Positions 33,984 to 46,213 of a DNA stretch of 64,000 bases are shown here, one piece after another (the first letter of the stretch is position 1; each line of letters starts with the position of its first letter). Under the pieces are notes generated by a model, which had not been told where the DNA came from, did no database searches, and was given only the letters and a program-made list of their open reading frames with translations. The stretch comes from Sphingobium sp. 66-54. GTDB taxonomy: Bacteria > Pseudomonadota > Alphaproteobacteria > Sphingomonadales > Sphingomonadaceae. The translations under genes and the position numbers were made by a program. The stretch is from contig MKWI01000006.1 of NCBI GenBank assembly GCA_001899715.1, positions 558,001 to 622,000 of the forward strand. Reading direction: 5' to 3'.

Positions 33984-34361
33984 ATGGCGATCGACGCGAC
34001 CCAGCCCTATGACGAGACCAACATCTTCGCCCGCATCCTGCGCGGCGAGATCCCCAGCAAGACGGTCTATGAGGACGAGCACGCCCTCGCCTTCCACGAC
34101 ATCGCTCCGCAGGCGCCCGCGCACATCCTCGTCATCCCCAAGGGCGCCTATGTGAGCTGGGACGATTTCTCGGCGCGCGCCAGCGATGCGGAGATCGCCG
34201 GTTTCGTGCGCGCGGTCGGCACGGTAGCGCGCGCGGCCGGGATGGTCGCGCCGGGCTATCGCCTGCTCGCCAACACCGGGCCGGACGCCGGGCAGGAGGT
34301 GCCGCACCTCCACGTCCATATCTTCGCCGGCCGTCCGCTCGGGCCGATGCTGGCGCGCTAG
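33984..34361 (+). CDS. HIT-family nucleotide hydrolase
   Basis: Protein of 125 aa of the HIT (Hint branch) family, hydrolysing AMP-lysine or related purine nucleoside phosphoramidates. NIFARILRGEIPSKTVYEDEHALAFHDIAPQAP is the N-terminal signature region and VPHLHVHIFAG the catalytic HxHxH triad (about residues 108-118). It stands just downstream of the histidine genes, as often in alphaproteobacteria, where it accompanies hisE. Confidence 0.95.
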   Translation: MAIDATQPYDETNIFARILRGEIPSKTVYEDEHALAFHDIAPQAPAHILVIPKGAYVSWDDFSARASDAEIAGFVRAVGTVARAAGMVAPGYRLLANTGPDAGQEVPHLHVHIFAGRPLGPMLAR

Positions 34362-34489
34362 GGACCGTCGCCGCGCGGCCGCGCCCATGATGCTCGCTTG
34401 CGCGGGACGAATTAGGCGATAGTCTGCGCGCCTACTCAGGGAGGATCGGCGCCGCGTCGCCGGCCGGGGAAAAAGAGACGGACCAGCCT

Positions 34490-36016
34490 ATGATCTTCGG
34501 CCGCATCAAGCCGCTCGACGCCATTCTCGCCACCGCCGAAAAGAAAGCCCTGCACCGCTCGCTCGGCGCCTTCCAGCTTACCATGCTGGGCGTCGGCGCG
34601 GTCATCGGCACCGGCATCTTCGTGCTGACGGCGGAAGCGGCGCAGAAGGCCGGGCCGGGCATGATGGTGAGCTTTATCATCGCCGGGCTGGTCTGCGCCG
34701 TCGCCGCGCTCTGCTACGCGGAAATGGCCTCGATGGTCCCGGTCTCCGGTTCCGCCTACACCTACAGCTATGCCGTGATGGGCGAGCTGATCGCATGGAT
34801 GGTCGGCTGGGCGCTGATCCTCGAATATGCGGTGGCGGCCGGTGCGGTCTCGGTCGGCTGGTCGGGCTATATGATCGGCTATGTCGAGGCCGCCTTTCAC
34901 ATGGACGTGCCGGACGCGCTGACCCTCGGGCCGTTCGACGGCGGCACGATCAACCTGCCGGCGATGGTCATCGCGGTGCTGGTCACGCTGCTGCTGGTGC
35001 GCGGCACCAAGGAATCCGCCACGGTCAACGCCGTGCTGGTGGCGATCAAGGTCGTCGCGCTCACCGCCTTCGTCGTGCTGGCGCTGCCGGCGATGCGGAT
35101 GGAGGAATTCGAGCCGTTCGCGCCCCTGGGCTTCGGCGGCATTTCGGCGGCGGCCGCATCGATCTTCTTCGCTTATGTCGGGTTCGATGCGGTGTCGACG
35201 GCGGCGGAGGAGACCCGCAATCCGCAGCGCAACATGCCGATCGGCCTGATGGGCAGCCTCGCCATCTGCACCGTTTTCTACCTGCTGGTCGCCGCCGGCG
35301 TCATCGGCTCGGTCGGCGCGCAGCCGGTCATGGTGGGCGGCGAAGGGCTGGAGCCGGGCAGCCGCGCGCTCGCCGCGCAGTGCAGCGCCATTTCCGATCA
35401 GGCGGTGGTCTGCTCCAAGGAGGCGCTGGCGTGGACGCTGCGCCAGATCGGCTGGCCGCAGATCGGCAATCTCGTCGGCCTCGCCGCTATCCTCGCGCTG
35501 CCCTCGGTCATTCTGATGATGATGTTCGGGCAGACACGCATCTTCTTCGTGATGAGCCGCGACGGGCTGCTGCCGGAGCTGTTCAGCCGCGTCCATCCGC
35601 GCTTCCACACCCCGCATATCATCACGCTGCTCACCGGCGTCGCGGTGGCGTTGTTCGCCGGCTTCTTCCCGGTCGGCCAGCTCGCCAATATCTCCAACTC
35701 GGGCACGCTGTTCGCCTTCGGCGCGGTGTCGATCGCGGTGATGGTGCTGCGCCGGACCGACTCGGCACGGCCCCGCCCGTTTCGCACGCCGCTCGTCACG
35801 CTGATCGCGCCGCTCTCCATCCTGGGCTGCATCTATCTGTTCTGGAGCCTGGACGAGAAGAGCAAGTGGCTGTTCGCCATCTGGGCGGTCATCGGCCTGT
35901 TCGTCTATTTCGGCTACAGCCGCCGCCGCAGCCATGTCGGCCTCGGCAAGATCGACGTGCACGAGGACGATCCGGACGCACCGCCCCAACCCGTGCCGCC
36001 CATCCCCGGCACCTGA
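34490..36016 (+). CDS. APC-family amino-acid permease (cationic amino-acid type)
   Basis: Twelve-helix inner-membrane transporter, 508 aa. TM1 has VGAVIGTGIFVLTAEAA, the unwound helix with the substrate-binding GxG motif; FFAYVGFDAVSTAAEETRNPQRNMP is the diagnostic TM6 and loop of the CAT/YfnA branch, which carries cationic or neutral amino acids. The long periplasmic loop (about 280-310, with two Cys at residues about 299 and 308) is distinctive. The acidic/Pro-rich tail is cytosolic. Single-gene unit. Confidence 0.92.
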   Translation: MIFGRIKPLDAILATAEKKALHRSLGAFQLTMLGVGAVIGTGIFVLTAEAAQKAGPGMMVSFIIAGLVCAVAALCYAEMASMVPVSGSAYTYSYAVMGELIAWMVGWALILEYAVAAGAVSVGWSGYMIGYVEAAFHMDVPDALTLGPFDGGTINLPAMVIAVLVTLLLVRGTKESATVNAVLVAIKVVALTAFVVLALPAMRMEEFEPFAPLGFGGISAAAASIFFAYVGFDAVSTAAEETRNPQRNMPIGLMGSLAICTVFYLLVAAGVIGSVGAQPVMVGGEGLEPGSRALAAQCSAISDQAVVCSKEALAWTLRQIGWPQIGNLVGLAAILALPSVILMMMFGQTRIFFVMSRDGLLPELFSRVHPRFHTPHIITLLTGVAVALFAGFFPVGQLANISNSGTLFAFGAVSIAVMVLRRTDSARPRPFRTPLVTLIAPLSILGCIYLFWSLDEKSKWLFAIWAVIGLFVYFGYSRRRSHVGLGKIDVHEDDPDAPPQPVPPIPGT

Positions 36017-36266
36017 GCCGGGCGCGACGGTCGCGACCACATCCGGATCGGGCGACCGGAAACCACCCGCTCCTCGTCACCCCGGACTTGATCCGGGATC
36101 CCGCTTTCTCATCCGACCGGGCGACCACCTGTCCGCCGTGACCGATCGGTATCGCAGCGCCATCGGCTTTGCTTGCGTGACCGACGAAGCGGGACCCCGG
36201 GTCAAGTCCGGGGTGACGGCAAGCCAATGACCAATGCGGAGAGACACGTTCGCGCGCGACAGTCGC
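36017..36266. other. Intergenic region with repeat pair
   Basis: Between the convergent permease and PEP-CTERM genes. It is filled mainly by the second GTCACCCCGG-type repeat pair and, at its right end, the terminator of the PEP-CTERM gene. Confidence 0.7.
36075..36218. repeat. Palindromic repeat pair, GTCACCCCGG family (copy 2)
   Basis: Arms at 36075-36106 and 36187-36218, facing each other, each beginning or ending in CGTCACCCCGG/CCGGGGTGACG. Same length (32 bases) and near-same sequence as the copy at 31984-32173. Lies between convergent genes. Confidence 0.85.
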
Positions 36267-36300
36267 CAAAAAAAGCCCCGGTCGCGAAACCGGGGCTTTC
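36267..36300 (-). terminator. Rho-independent terminator of the PEP-CTERM gene
   Basis: AGCCCCGG and CCGGGGCT pair across TCGCGAAA; on the minus strand the stem is followed by a run of seven T. It lies 21 bases past the stop of the gene that ends at 36321. It could also slow plus-strand transcripts from the permease gene. Confidence 0.88.
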
Positions 36301-36320
36301 GGGTCTTCTGCCGTTGGGCT

Positions 36321-37091
36321 TCAGGCGAAGCTGACGGCCGTTTTCCGGCGGCGCAGCGAGGCGCCGGCGATGGCGAAACCGCCGATCATCATCGCCCAGG
36401 TTGCGGGCTCCGGCACTGCGCCGGCCAGGCTGCGCAGCACCACCCGGCCTTGCAGCTCGGCGGTGTTGGTGGCTTTTTCCTTGGTCCAGAAGGTCGTGGC
36501 CTCGCTGCCGTTGGGGAGGAGGAAGCCCTCCACGTCGAGCGCATATTCGAACCCGTCGAGCGTGAACGATCCGGAATCCTGGAGGAAGTTCACGCGGACA
36601 TTGTCGGCGCAGCCATTGACGTTGACGCCGCTGCCGTGCGGATTGCCGTCGGCGCAGGGATTGCTGCCGTTCGGCGTTTCCCAGTGGTTGAAGGAATAAT
36701 AGAAGGCCACGTTGTCCACGAGGTCGTCACCCACGTAAACATCCATCAGCAGCTTGAGCTTGATGCTGGAGATGCCGGAGCCGCTGTCGATCACGTAATT
36801 GAAATGCGTGAACTCGCCGATCGTGGTGAGCCCGGACATCTGGATGTCGGTGTCGACCGAGATTGCGGGCAGCGTCGTCGTGAACGCATAACCCGAACGG
36901 CCGTTCTTGCCCCATTCGACCGAGGCGTCGGGAGTACCGTTATTATCCGGAACGACATTGAAGCCGCCGGACCAGTCATACCATTCGGCCTTGATGTTGG
37001 TGAAGCTAACGGTCTTCACGTCCGCCATGGCCGGGGCGGACATGACGACGGACAGGGCGGTCGCTGCCGCCAGCGTTTTCAGGATATTCAT
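36321..37091 (-). CDS. PEPxxWA-CTERM sorting-domain secreted protein
   Basis: Exported protein (256 aa) with signal peptide (APAMADV, cleavage near 24) and a C-terminal sorting tail: VPEPATWAMMIGGFAIAG, a hydrophobic helix, then RRRKTA. Such tails are recognised by exosortase/archaeosortase-type enzymes in exopolysaccharide-producing bacteria. The mature region is a predicted beta-sandwich with SGGFNVVPDNNGTPDASVEWG and a Cys pair (CADGNPHGSG...GCAD), like choice-of-anchor domains. Start 37091 is supported by the signal peptide. No exosortase is in the window. Confidence 0.9.
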   Translation of the reverse strand: MNILKTLAAATALSVVMSAPAMADVKTVSFTNIKAEWYDWSGGFNVVPDNNGTPDASVEWGKNGRSGYAFTTTLPAISVDTDIQMSGLTTIGEFTHFNYVIDSGSGISSIKLKLLMDVYVGDDLVDNVAFYYSFNHWETPNGSNPCADGNPHGSGVNVNGCADNVRVNFLQDSGSFTLDGFEYALDVEGFLLPNGSEATTFWTKEKATNTAELQGRVVLRSLAGAVPEPATWAMMIGGFAIAGASLRRRKTAVSFA

Positions 37092-37652
37092 GAGTTTCCC
37101 ACCTTCCCACGAAACTGCTGAGGATTGCCTGGGTCCCATTCCCAGGCGAACCCGAATTTTAACCTTTTATTAAAACAGATTCCAGCGAGGGAGCGGCAGT
37201 AATACGAGCGATCTATCCCGAAATGGGACATTTCGGGGATTTGACCGTGGAGCGTGAAGAAGAACTTCGGTGGGATTATCGGATTCCGTAACGTTAGGCG
37301 CGCTTATACCCAATTCAGTTTCTATCGGAAACCTATGGAAATTGGTGGGCCGGCGCCGTTTTTCTTCCCGATATTTGCGGCTTCGGTCGTCTGCCGCTGC
37401 CGGATGCAGCCGCCCGGCGATGGGAGGGGGGTGAACCGGGCGGCTGCGCGACCCGGACGGGCGGGTCGACTCGGGAGCGAGGCAATCAATGTGCGATGGC
37501 GTGCCGTTGATCGGGTGCCATGGCGTCGCGGAAACCGCCGAGCGCCGCTCCGGTTGCGCGGCGCGCGGTGGCACGTTGGGCGGATGCGACCGGGCGAAAA
37601 TGCCCGCGGCCGCTGCCGGCGCTCTCACCGCCTTCGCGTCGCCATGATCCGG
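37092..37652. other. Long intergenic region upstream of the PEP-CTERM gene
   Basis: About 560 bases. The first 240 are AT-richer than the surroundings and hold an inverted repeat (listed) that shares CCCGAAATGGG with the amyloid-like operon promoter. The right part is GC-rich with only unconvincing short frames. No RNA gene recognised. Confidence 0.55.
37217..37237 (-). promoter_or_regulatory. Inverted repeat CCCGAAAT-N5-ATTTCGGG
   Basis: Perfect 8-bp arms (37217-37224 and 37230-37237) around GGGAC, about 125 bases upstream of the PEP-CTERM start. The left arm and spacer read CCCGAAATGGG, also found at 25051 before the amyloid-like operon. Candidate operator for a shared regulator. Confidence 0.45.
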
Positions 37653-38714
37653 TCAGGGTAGGGCCTTATCGTGCCCCTCGCGCCGCAGCAGCGCTTCCTT
37701 GCGCGGCAGGCCGTAGGCATAGCCGCCGAGCGCGCCGTCGCCGCGCAGCACGCGGTGGCAGGGGATCAGCACGGCGAGGTTGTTGCCGCCGCAGGCCGAT
37801 CCCACCGCGCGCACGGCGCCCGGCTTGCCGATCGTGGCGGCGATCTCGCCATAGCTGCGCGTTTCGCCGGCCGGGATCGCGCGCAGGGCCGCCCACACCG
37901 CCTGCTGGAAGGCGGTGCCCGCCACGTCGACCGGCAGGCTGTGCGCCCGCGCCGGATCGTCGACCAGCGCGACCACCTCGGCGACCAGCGCCGCGAACGC
38001 CGCATCGCCCGCCACGATGGTCGCATGTGGGAAGCGCGCCCGCAGGGCCGCCTCGTCCTCGTCGAAGCTGATCCGGCACAGCCCCTTGTCGGTCGCGGCG
38101 ACGAGCAGCGGCCCGAGCGCGCTCGGCACCACGGCGAAGCGGATCGTCACGCCCGCGCCGCCCTTGCGCCAGGCCGAGGGGCTCATGCCGAGATGCGCCC
38201 GCGCGTCCGCATAGGCGCGGCTGGGTGCCTCGTAGCCGGCGTCGTAAATGGCGTCGGTGATCCGCGCCTCGCCCTCCAGCGCCGCCGCCAGCCGCCGCGC
38301 GCGGATTTGCCGGGCATAAGCGGCGGGAGAAACCCCCACATCGCGGGTGAACAGCCGCTGGAAATGGTGCGGTGCGTAGCCGACCGCGCGGGCCAGCCCG
38401 GCGAGCGGCGGCGGTGTCTCGCTCGCCTCGATCAGCGCGAGGGCGCGGGCGACGGCGGCGCGGTCGCGTCCGGCATCGTCCGGCTTGCAGCGCCGGCACG
38501 GGCGGAAGCCGGCGGCCCGCGCCGCCGCACCGTCGCGCATCAGCAGGATGTTCTCGCGCCGCGGCCGGCGGGCCGGGCAGCTCGGCTTGCAGTAGATGCC
38601 GGTGGTCTTGACCGCGACCACGAACCGTCCGTCCATCGTCCGGTCGCGCGCCTCGAACGCGGCCAGCGCCTGCGCATCGCTGAGCCCGGCGAGGGGGCCT
38701 GTCGGATCGCTCAT
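37653..38714 (-). CDS. ada: Ada-type bifunctional alkylation-response regulator / methyltransferase
   Basis: DNA-repair regulator of 353 aa. Residues about 15-85 are the Ada zinc domain with four Cys ligands (GIYCKPSCPARRP and FRPCRRCKPDD), which takes methyl groups from phosphotriesters. Residues 90-180 are an AraC-type HTH (LARAVGYAPHHFQRLFTRDVGVSP). The C-terminal O6-methylguanine methyltransferase domain ends with active-site IPCHRVL. Start 38714 is preferred as the first conserved Met; an upstream extension has no similarity. Single gene, expected to activate itself when methylated. Confidence 0.94.
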   Translation of the reverse strand: MSDPTGPLAGLSDAQALAAFEARDRTMDGRFVVAVKTTGIYCKPSCPARRPRRENILLMRDGAAARAAGFRPCRRCKPDDAGRDRAAVARALALIEASETPPPLAGLARAVGYAPHHFQRLFTRDVGVSPAAYARQIRARRLAAALEGEARITDAIYDAGYEAPSRAYADARAHLGMSPSAWRKGGAGVTIRFAVVPSALGPLLVAATDKGLCRISFDEDEAALRARFPHATIVAGDAAFAALVAEVVALVDDPARAHSLPVDVAGTAFQQAVWAALRAIPAGETRSYGEIAATIGKPGAVRAVGSACGGNNLAVLIPCHRVLRGDGALGGYAYGLPRKEALLRREGHDKALP

Positions 38715-38950
38715 GTGGCTCGCTCCCCAGGATGCGCCATCGGTGTCCGCGATATAGGCGCGCTCCGCCGGATCCAACAGGGCGGCGCCCGATCCTACAG
38801 CGCCACGGCCGGGAAAAATCGTCGAATCGTTGTTCATAAGTGTCCACATACCCCCGCCAGCGCCGCCCCGCTTCCCACGCCTTGCGTTCAAAGGCACCCG
38901 CCGACGAATCCCCCTGTCGGGATCGCGCGGCGGCGGCTAAGAGGCAGGAC

Positions 38951-40525
38951 ATGACGCCACGCATCCAGGGCCTTCCCCGTCCGCTTGCCGCGGTTCTTCT
39001 CTGCCTGCTGCTGGTCGCCCTGCCGCTTCTGCCGGCGCGGGCGGATACGCAGGATGTCGCCGCCGCCTCGCGCAGCGTGGTCCGCGTCGCCCTCGTCGCG
39101 ACGGACGGCGACAACGCCTATTTCGTCGGCCACGGCAGCGGCGTGGTGATCGCGCCCGGCCGCGTGCTCACCAACGCCCATGTCGTCGAGCTGGTCCGCA
39201 CCGAGCCGAACATCGTCATCGGTGTCATCCCGCCGGAAGGGGCCAAGAGCTACGGTGGCAAGATCGTCGCTTACTCGCCCGGCAACGATCTGGCGTTGCT
39301 CGCAGTGGAGGGCGCCAACCTGCCGGTCGCCACCTTCCTCGCCGGCGCGCCCAATGACGGCGATCACGTTACCGCCATAGGCTATCCCGGCGCAGTCGAC
39401 CGCGCGCAGGGGATGAGCCTGGAGGATATCATCCGCCCGATGAGCGCGGTGCGCACCTCCGGCACCGTCTCGGCCGGGCGCGCCTCCAAGCAGTTCGACA
39501 CCATCCTCCACACCGCCCCGCTGGCGGCGGGCAACAGCGGCGGCCCGCTGATCGACGATTGCGGGCGCGTGGTCGGCCTCAACAGCTTCGGCTCGCTGTC
39601 GGACGGCAGCGACGCGGAATATGGCTTCGCCGTCTCCAATCGCGAGATCGCCAGCTTCCTGCGCCAGGCCGGTGTGCAGGTCCAGCGGTCGAGCGAGCCG
39701 TGCCGGTCCATGGCGGAGATCGAGGCGGCGCAACAGGCGGCCGACGAGCGTGCCCGCGCCGATGCGGACAAGCGCGCCGGCGAGGTGGCGCTGGCCGCGC
39801 GCGAGCGGGCATTGGCGGCGCGCGAGGAAGCGCAACAGACCACCATCGCCCGGCGCGAGAATGTGATGGCGCTGGCGGCGGTGCTGCTCGCGCTGGCGGC
39901 GGTGACGGGCGGCGCGGCCGCGTTCGATCACTCCAAGGGCGAGATACGCCGCGCCCGCCTGTTCGCCATCGGCTCGGGCGTGCTGCTGCTTGCGTCGATC
40001 CTCGCCTTTCTGCTCCGCCCTGGCTTCGGCGCCGCGGAGGGCCCGGCGCCGGCCAACGCCGCCAACGCGGCCGAGGGCGATGCCCTGGCGCAGGCGCCCG
40101 GCGTCGGCGAGAATCTCTGCCGTATCGACAGCGCCCTGAGCCGCGTCACCGTCTCGGACACGGCCGACGTTCCCTTTAGCTGGACGGCGGACGGCTGCCT
40201 CAACGGCCAGACCCAGTTCGTGCAAAGCGCCGGCCAATGGTCGCGCGTCCTCGTCCCCGCAGAGGAAGCCTCCATCTCCGTCCGGTCGTTCGATCCCGCC
40301 ATCGGCCGCTACCGGGCGGACAAATATCTGGTCGACGCGAAAACGGCCGAGCAGGCCCGTGCCATGCGCGAGAAGCTCGGCTGGTCGGGCTGCACCATCG
40401 ACCCCCAGCGGCTCGCCGCGCTCGCGCGCATGCAGGCCGATATCGAGGGGCTGCTGCCGGCGCAGCCCAACGAGCGGCTGGCCTATAGCTGCCAGAACCG
40501 GCAGGCCGACAAGACCGACCCCTAA
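38951..40525 (+). CDS. Membrane-anchored trypsin-like serine protease
   Basis: Exported protease of 524 aa. After a signal peptide (LPARADT, about residue 31) comes a trypsin-2-like domain with intact triad His77 (TNAHVV), Asp113 (NDLALLAV) and Ser196 (AAGNSGGPLI). A charged Ala/Glu/Arg coiled coil (about 255-300, EVALAARERALAAREE) is followed by two hydrophobic helices (about 302-320 and 338-355) and a C-terminal domain (about 385-524) with four Cys that I do not recognise. It differs from DegP-type proteases in having no PDZ domain. Possibly a stress or envelope-control protease; substrate unknown. Confidence 0.85.
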   Translation: MTPRIQGLPRPLAAVLLCLLLVALPLLPARADTQDVAAASRSVVRVALVATDGDNAYFVGHGSGVVIAPGRVLTNAHVVELVRTEPNIVIGVIPPEGAKSYGGKIVAYSPGNDLALLAVEGANLPVATFLAGAPNDGDHVTAIGYPGAVDRAQGMSLEDIIRPMSAVRTSGTVSAGRASKQFDTILHTAPLAAGNSGGPLIDDCGRVVGLNSFGSLSDGSDAEYGFAVSNREIASFLRQAGVQVQRSSEPCRSMAEIEAAQQAADERARADADKRAGEVALAARERALAAREEAQQTTIARRENVMALAAVLLALAAVTGGAAAFDHSKGEIRRARLFAIGSGVLLLASILAFLLRPGFGAAEGPAPANAANAAEGDALAQAPGVGENLCRIDSALSRVTVSDTADVPFSWTADGCLNGQTQFVQSAGQWSRVLVPAEEASISVRSFDPAIGRYRADKYLVDAKTAEQARAMREKLGWSGCTIDPQRLAALARMQADIEGLLPAQPNERLAYSCQNRQADKTDP

Positions 40526-40618
40526 GCGCCACCGGCGGCGTTCCAGGCCGGGCAACCCCCGGCGTGACCCTCCCGGCTTGCATCCTCCGGCGACCCCTGC
40601 TAACCGCCCCGGCGTGTC

Positions 40619-40646
40619 GAGGGGGCGTTCCAACGCCCTCTCTTTT
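40619..40646 (+). terminator. Hairpin with T-run between the protease gene and atpH
   Basis: GAGGGGGCGTT and AACGCCCTCTC pair (one wobble) across CC, followed by TTTT. It lies 94 bases after the protease stop and 41 before atpH. Best read as the protease terminator; an attenuator in the atp leader is possible. Confidence 0.75.
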
Positions 40647-40687
40647 CTGGCGCAATTCAAATCGACGACAAGAGGGCATAGGCGCGC

Positions 40688-41242
40688 GTGGAGAATTCCA
40701 GCGGTATTCAGGCTAGCTTGGCGGGGCGTTACGCGCTCGCGCTGTTTCAGCTCGCGCGGGACGGCAAGGCGCTCGATTCGGTCGCCGCGAGCCTTGCCAC
40801 GCTCAAGGCGGCGCTGGCCGAATCGGCCGATCTGCGCACGCTGACGCAGAGTCCGCTGGTCGGCCGGGACGCAGCCGCCAGGGCAATCGAGGCGGTAGCC
40901 GGCACGCTCGGGCTCGATTCGCTCACCAGCCGCACGCTGGGCGTGCTGGCGCAGAACCGGCGCCTCGCGCAAATTCCCGCCGTCATCCGCGCCTTCGATA
41001 CGCTGCTCTCAGCCCACAAAGGCGAGACGCGCGCCGAGATCACGTCCGCCTTCCCGCTCACCAGGACGCAGCAGACCGCGCTGGCCAGGCAACTGAAGGC
41101 GCGCATCGGCCGCGACATGGCACTCGATCTCGCTGTCGATCCCGCGATTATGGGTGGCCTCATCGTCAAGATGGGCAGCCAGATGATCGACAGTTCCATC
41201 CGCACCCGTTTGAACAAGCTCGCCCACGCGATGAAGGGCTGA
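40688..41242 (+). CDS. atpH: ATP synthase delta subunit
   Basis: F1 peripheral-stalk subunit linking the alpha3beta3 head to the b stalk; 184 aa. Starts with GTG at 40688, as no ATG precedes the conserved SLAGRYALALFQLA stretch. The N-terminal helical bundle and the C-terminal PAIMGGLIVKMGSQMIDSSIRTRLNKLA signature are present. First gene of atpH-atpA-lysE-atpG-atpD-atpC; the Fo genes are not in the window, as in other alphaproteobacteria with split atp operons. Confidence 0.96.
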   Translation: MENSSGIQASLAGRYALALFQLARDGKALDSVAASLATLKAALAESADLRTLTQSPLVGRDAAARAIEAVAGTLGLDSLTSRTLGVLAQNRRLAQIPAVIRAFDTLLSAHKGETRAEITSAFPLTRTQQTALARQLKARIGRDMALDLAVDPAIMGGLIVKMGSQMIDSSIRTRLNKLAHAMKG

Positions 41243-42808
<1,566 letters not shown>

Positions 42809-42818
42809 GCGCACGCCG

Positions 42819-43445
42819 ATGCTGACCCTCCACGCCCTTCTTGCCTGGACCGTGATGGCGATCGGTCTGGTGCTGTTGCCGGGACCGGACACCATGCTGG
42901 TGGCCGGCCACGCGGCGCGGCGCGGCCTGCGGGCCGGCATGGCGGCGATCGGCGGCATCCAGCTCGGCGGGCTGTTCTACATGGCGCTGTGCGGCTTCGG
43001 CTTCCTCTCGGTGCTGAACGCGGTGCCCGGCCTGTTCATGGCTGTGAAGATTGCCGGTGCCATCTATCTGGCGTGGCTCGGCATCGGCATGGTCCGCGGC
43101 GCACTGCGGCCGGTCCAGGCCGAGGCGGCGCCCCGGCTGCGGCTGGGCGGCTCACCCTTCTCGCAGGGCTTCATCAGCACCGTGCTCAACCCCAAGGTGG
43201 CGATCTTCTTCCTCGCCGCGCTGCCGCAGTTCGTCGGCACCGGGCCGGATGCGCCCTGGCAGGGCATGGCGCTGATCGCCATCGTCTACGCGCTGGGCTT
43301 CGTCTGGTGCGCGGCGCTGGCGCTGTTTGCGGCCCATGCGAGCCGCAAGGTGGGGCAAAGTCGCGCGATGCGCTGGTTCGAGGGCGTGCTTGGCACGGCT
43401 TTCATTGGTTTTGCGGGTCGTTTGGCCCTGGCTCGGAACGCATAA
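42819..43445 (+). CDS. LysE/RhtB-family exporter inserted in the atp operon
   Basis: Inner-membrane amino-acid exporter type protein (208 aa, six hydrophobic segments) of the LysE/RhtB superfamily. The signature VLLPGPDTMLVAGHAARRGLRAGMAA (residues about 13-38) and the FISTVLNPKVAIFFLAALPQFV segment (about 115-136) are clear. It starts 10 bases after atpA and stops 3 bases before atpG, so it is fully embedded in the ATP synthase operon and must be co-transcribed. Substrate unknown. Confidence 0.92.
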   Translation: MLTLHALLAWTVMAIGLVLLPGPDTMLVAGHAARRGLRAGMAAIGGIQLGGLFYMALCGFGFLSVLNAVPGLFMAVKIAGAIYLAWLGIGMVRGALRPVQAEAAPRLRLGGSPFSQGFISTVLNPKVAIFFLAALPQFVGTGPDAPWQGMALIAIVYALGFVWCAALALFAAHASRKVGQSRAMRWFEGVLGTAFIGFAGRLALARNA

Positions 43446-43448
43446 GAC

Positions 43449-45808
<2,360 letters not shown>

Positions 45809-45829
45809 CGCACTCTATCGCATTGAGAT

Positions 45830-45853
45830 CCCTCCCCGCCCGCGCGGGGAGGG
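45830..45853 (+). terminator. Strong hairpin between atpD and atpC
   Basis: CCCTCCCCGC and GCGGGGAGGG form a perfect 10-bp stem around CCGC, with no T-run. It may be an mRNA-processing or partial-termination site that lowers atpC output relative to atpD, or a small intergenic repeat. Confidence 0.5.
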
Positions 45854-45877
45854 CCTGACAGAAGGTTGGCGGACTCC

Positions 45878-46132
45878 ATGACCCTGCATTTCGAACTGGT
45901 CACACCCGAGCGTCTCGTCCTTTCGGAAGACGTCTACATGGTCGTCGTGCCCGGCACCGAAGGCGAGTTCGGCGTGCTGGAAGGCCACGCCCCCTTCATG
46001 TCCACCGTCAAGGATGGCACCCTCAAGGTCTACGACCGCGACGGCGCCGAACCGCGCGCCATCCACGTCGAAGGCGGCTTCGCGGAGGTGAGTGAGAGCG
46101 GGCTCACGGTGCTGGCCGAGCGGGCGGGGTGA
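45878..46132 (+). CDS. atpC: ATP synthase epsilon subunit, short form
   Basis: F1 epsilon subunit of only 84 aa. The N-terminal beta-sandwich is complete ([30 protein letters not shown], then [11 protein letters not shown] and [20 protein letters not shown]), but the usual C-terminal two-helix domain that inhibits the enzyme is absent. ATG 45878 is chosen over an in-frame TTG at 45866. Short epsilon chains occur in sphingomonads, where regulation is by the separate zeta protein. Confidence 0.93.
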   Translation: MTLHFELVTPERLVLSEDVYMVVVPGTEGEFGVLEGHAPFMSTVKDGTLKVYDRDGAEPRAIHVEGGFAEVSESGLTVLAERAG

Positions 46133-46213
46133 GGCCCGCCGGCAAGGCATGCTAATCGATAATTAACCGCTCTCGCATAGCTCAATCCCCAAGATTTTTG
46201 GGGACGGGGCGGC

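Noticed and set aside
37254-37661. Possible small gene upstream of ada
   Set aside because: Arg-rich C-terminal half and no recognisable domain; the opposite strand is equally open.
46187-46203. CCCCAA/TTGGGG hairpin as an atp operon terminator
   Set aside because: A 6-bp stem without a following T-run and close to the next start codon; too weak to call.
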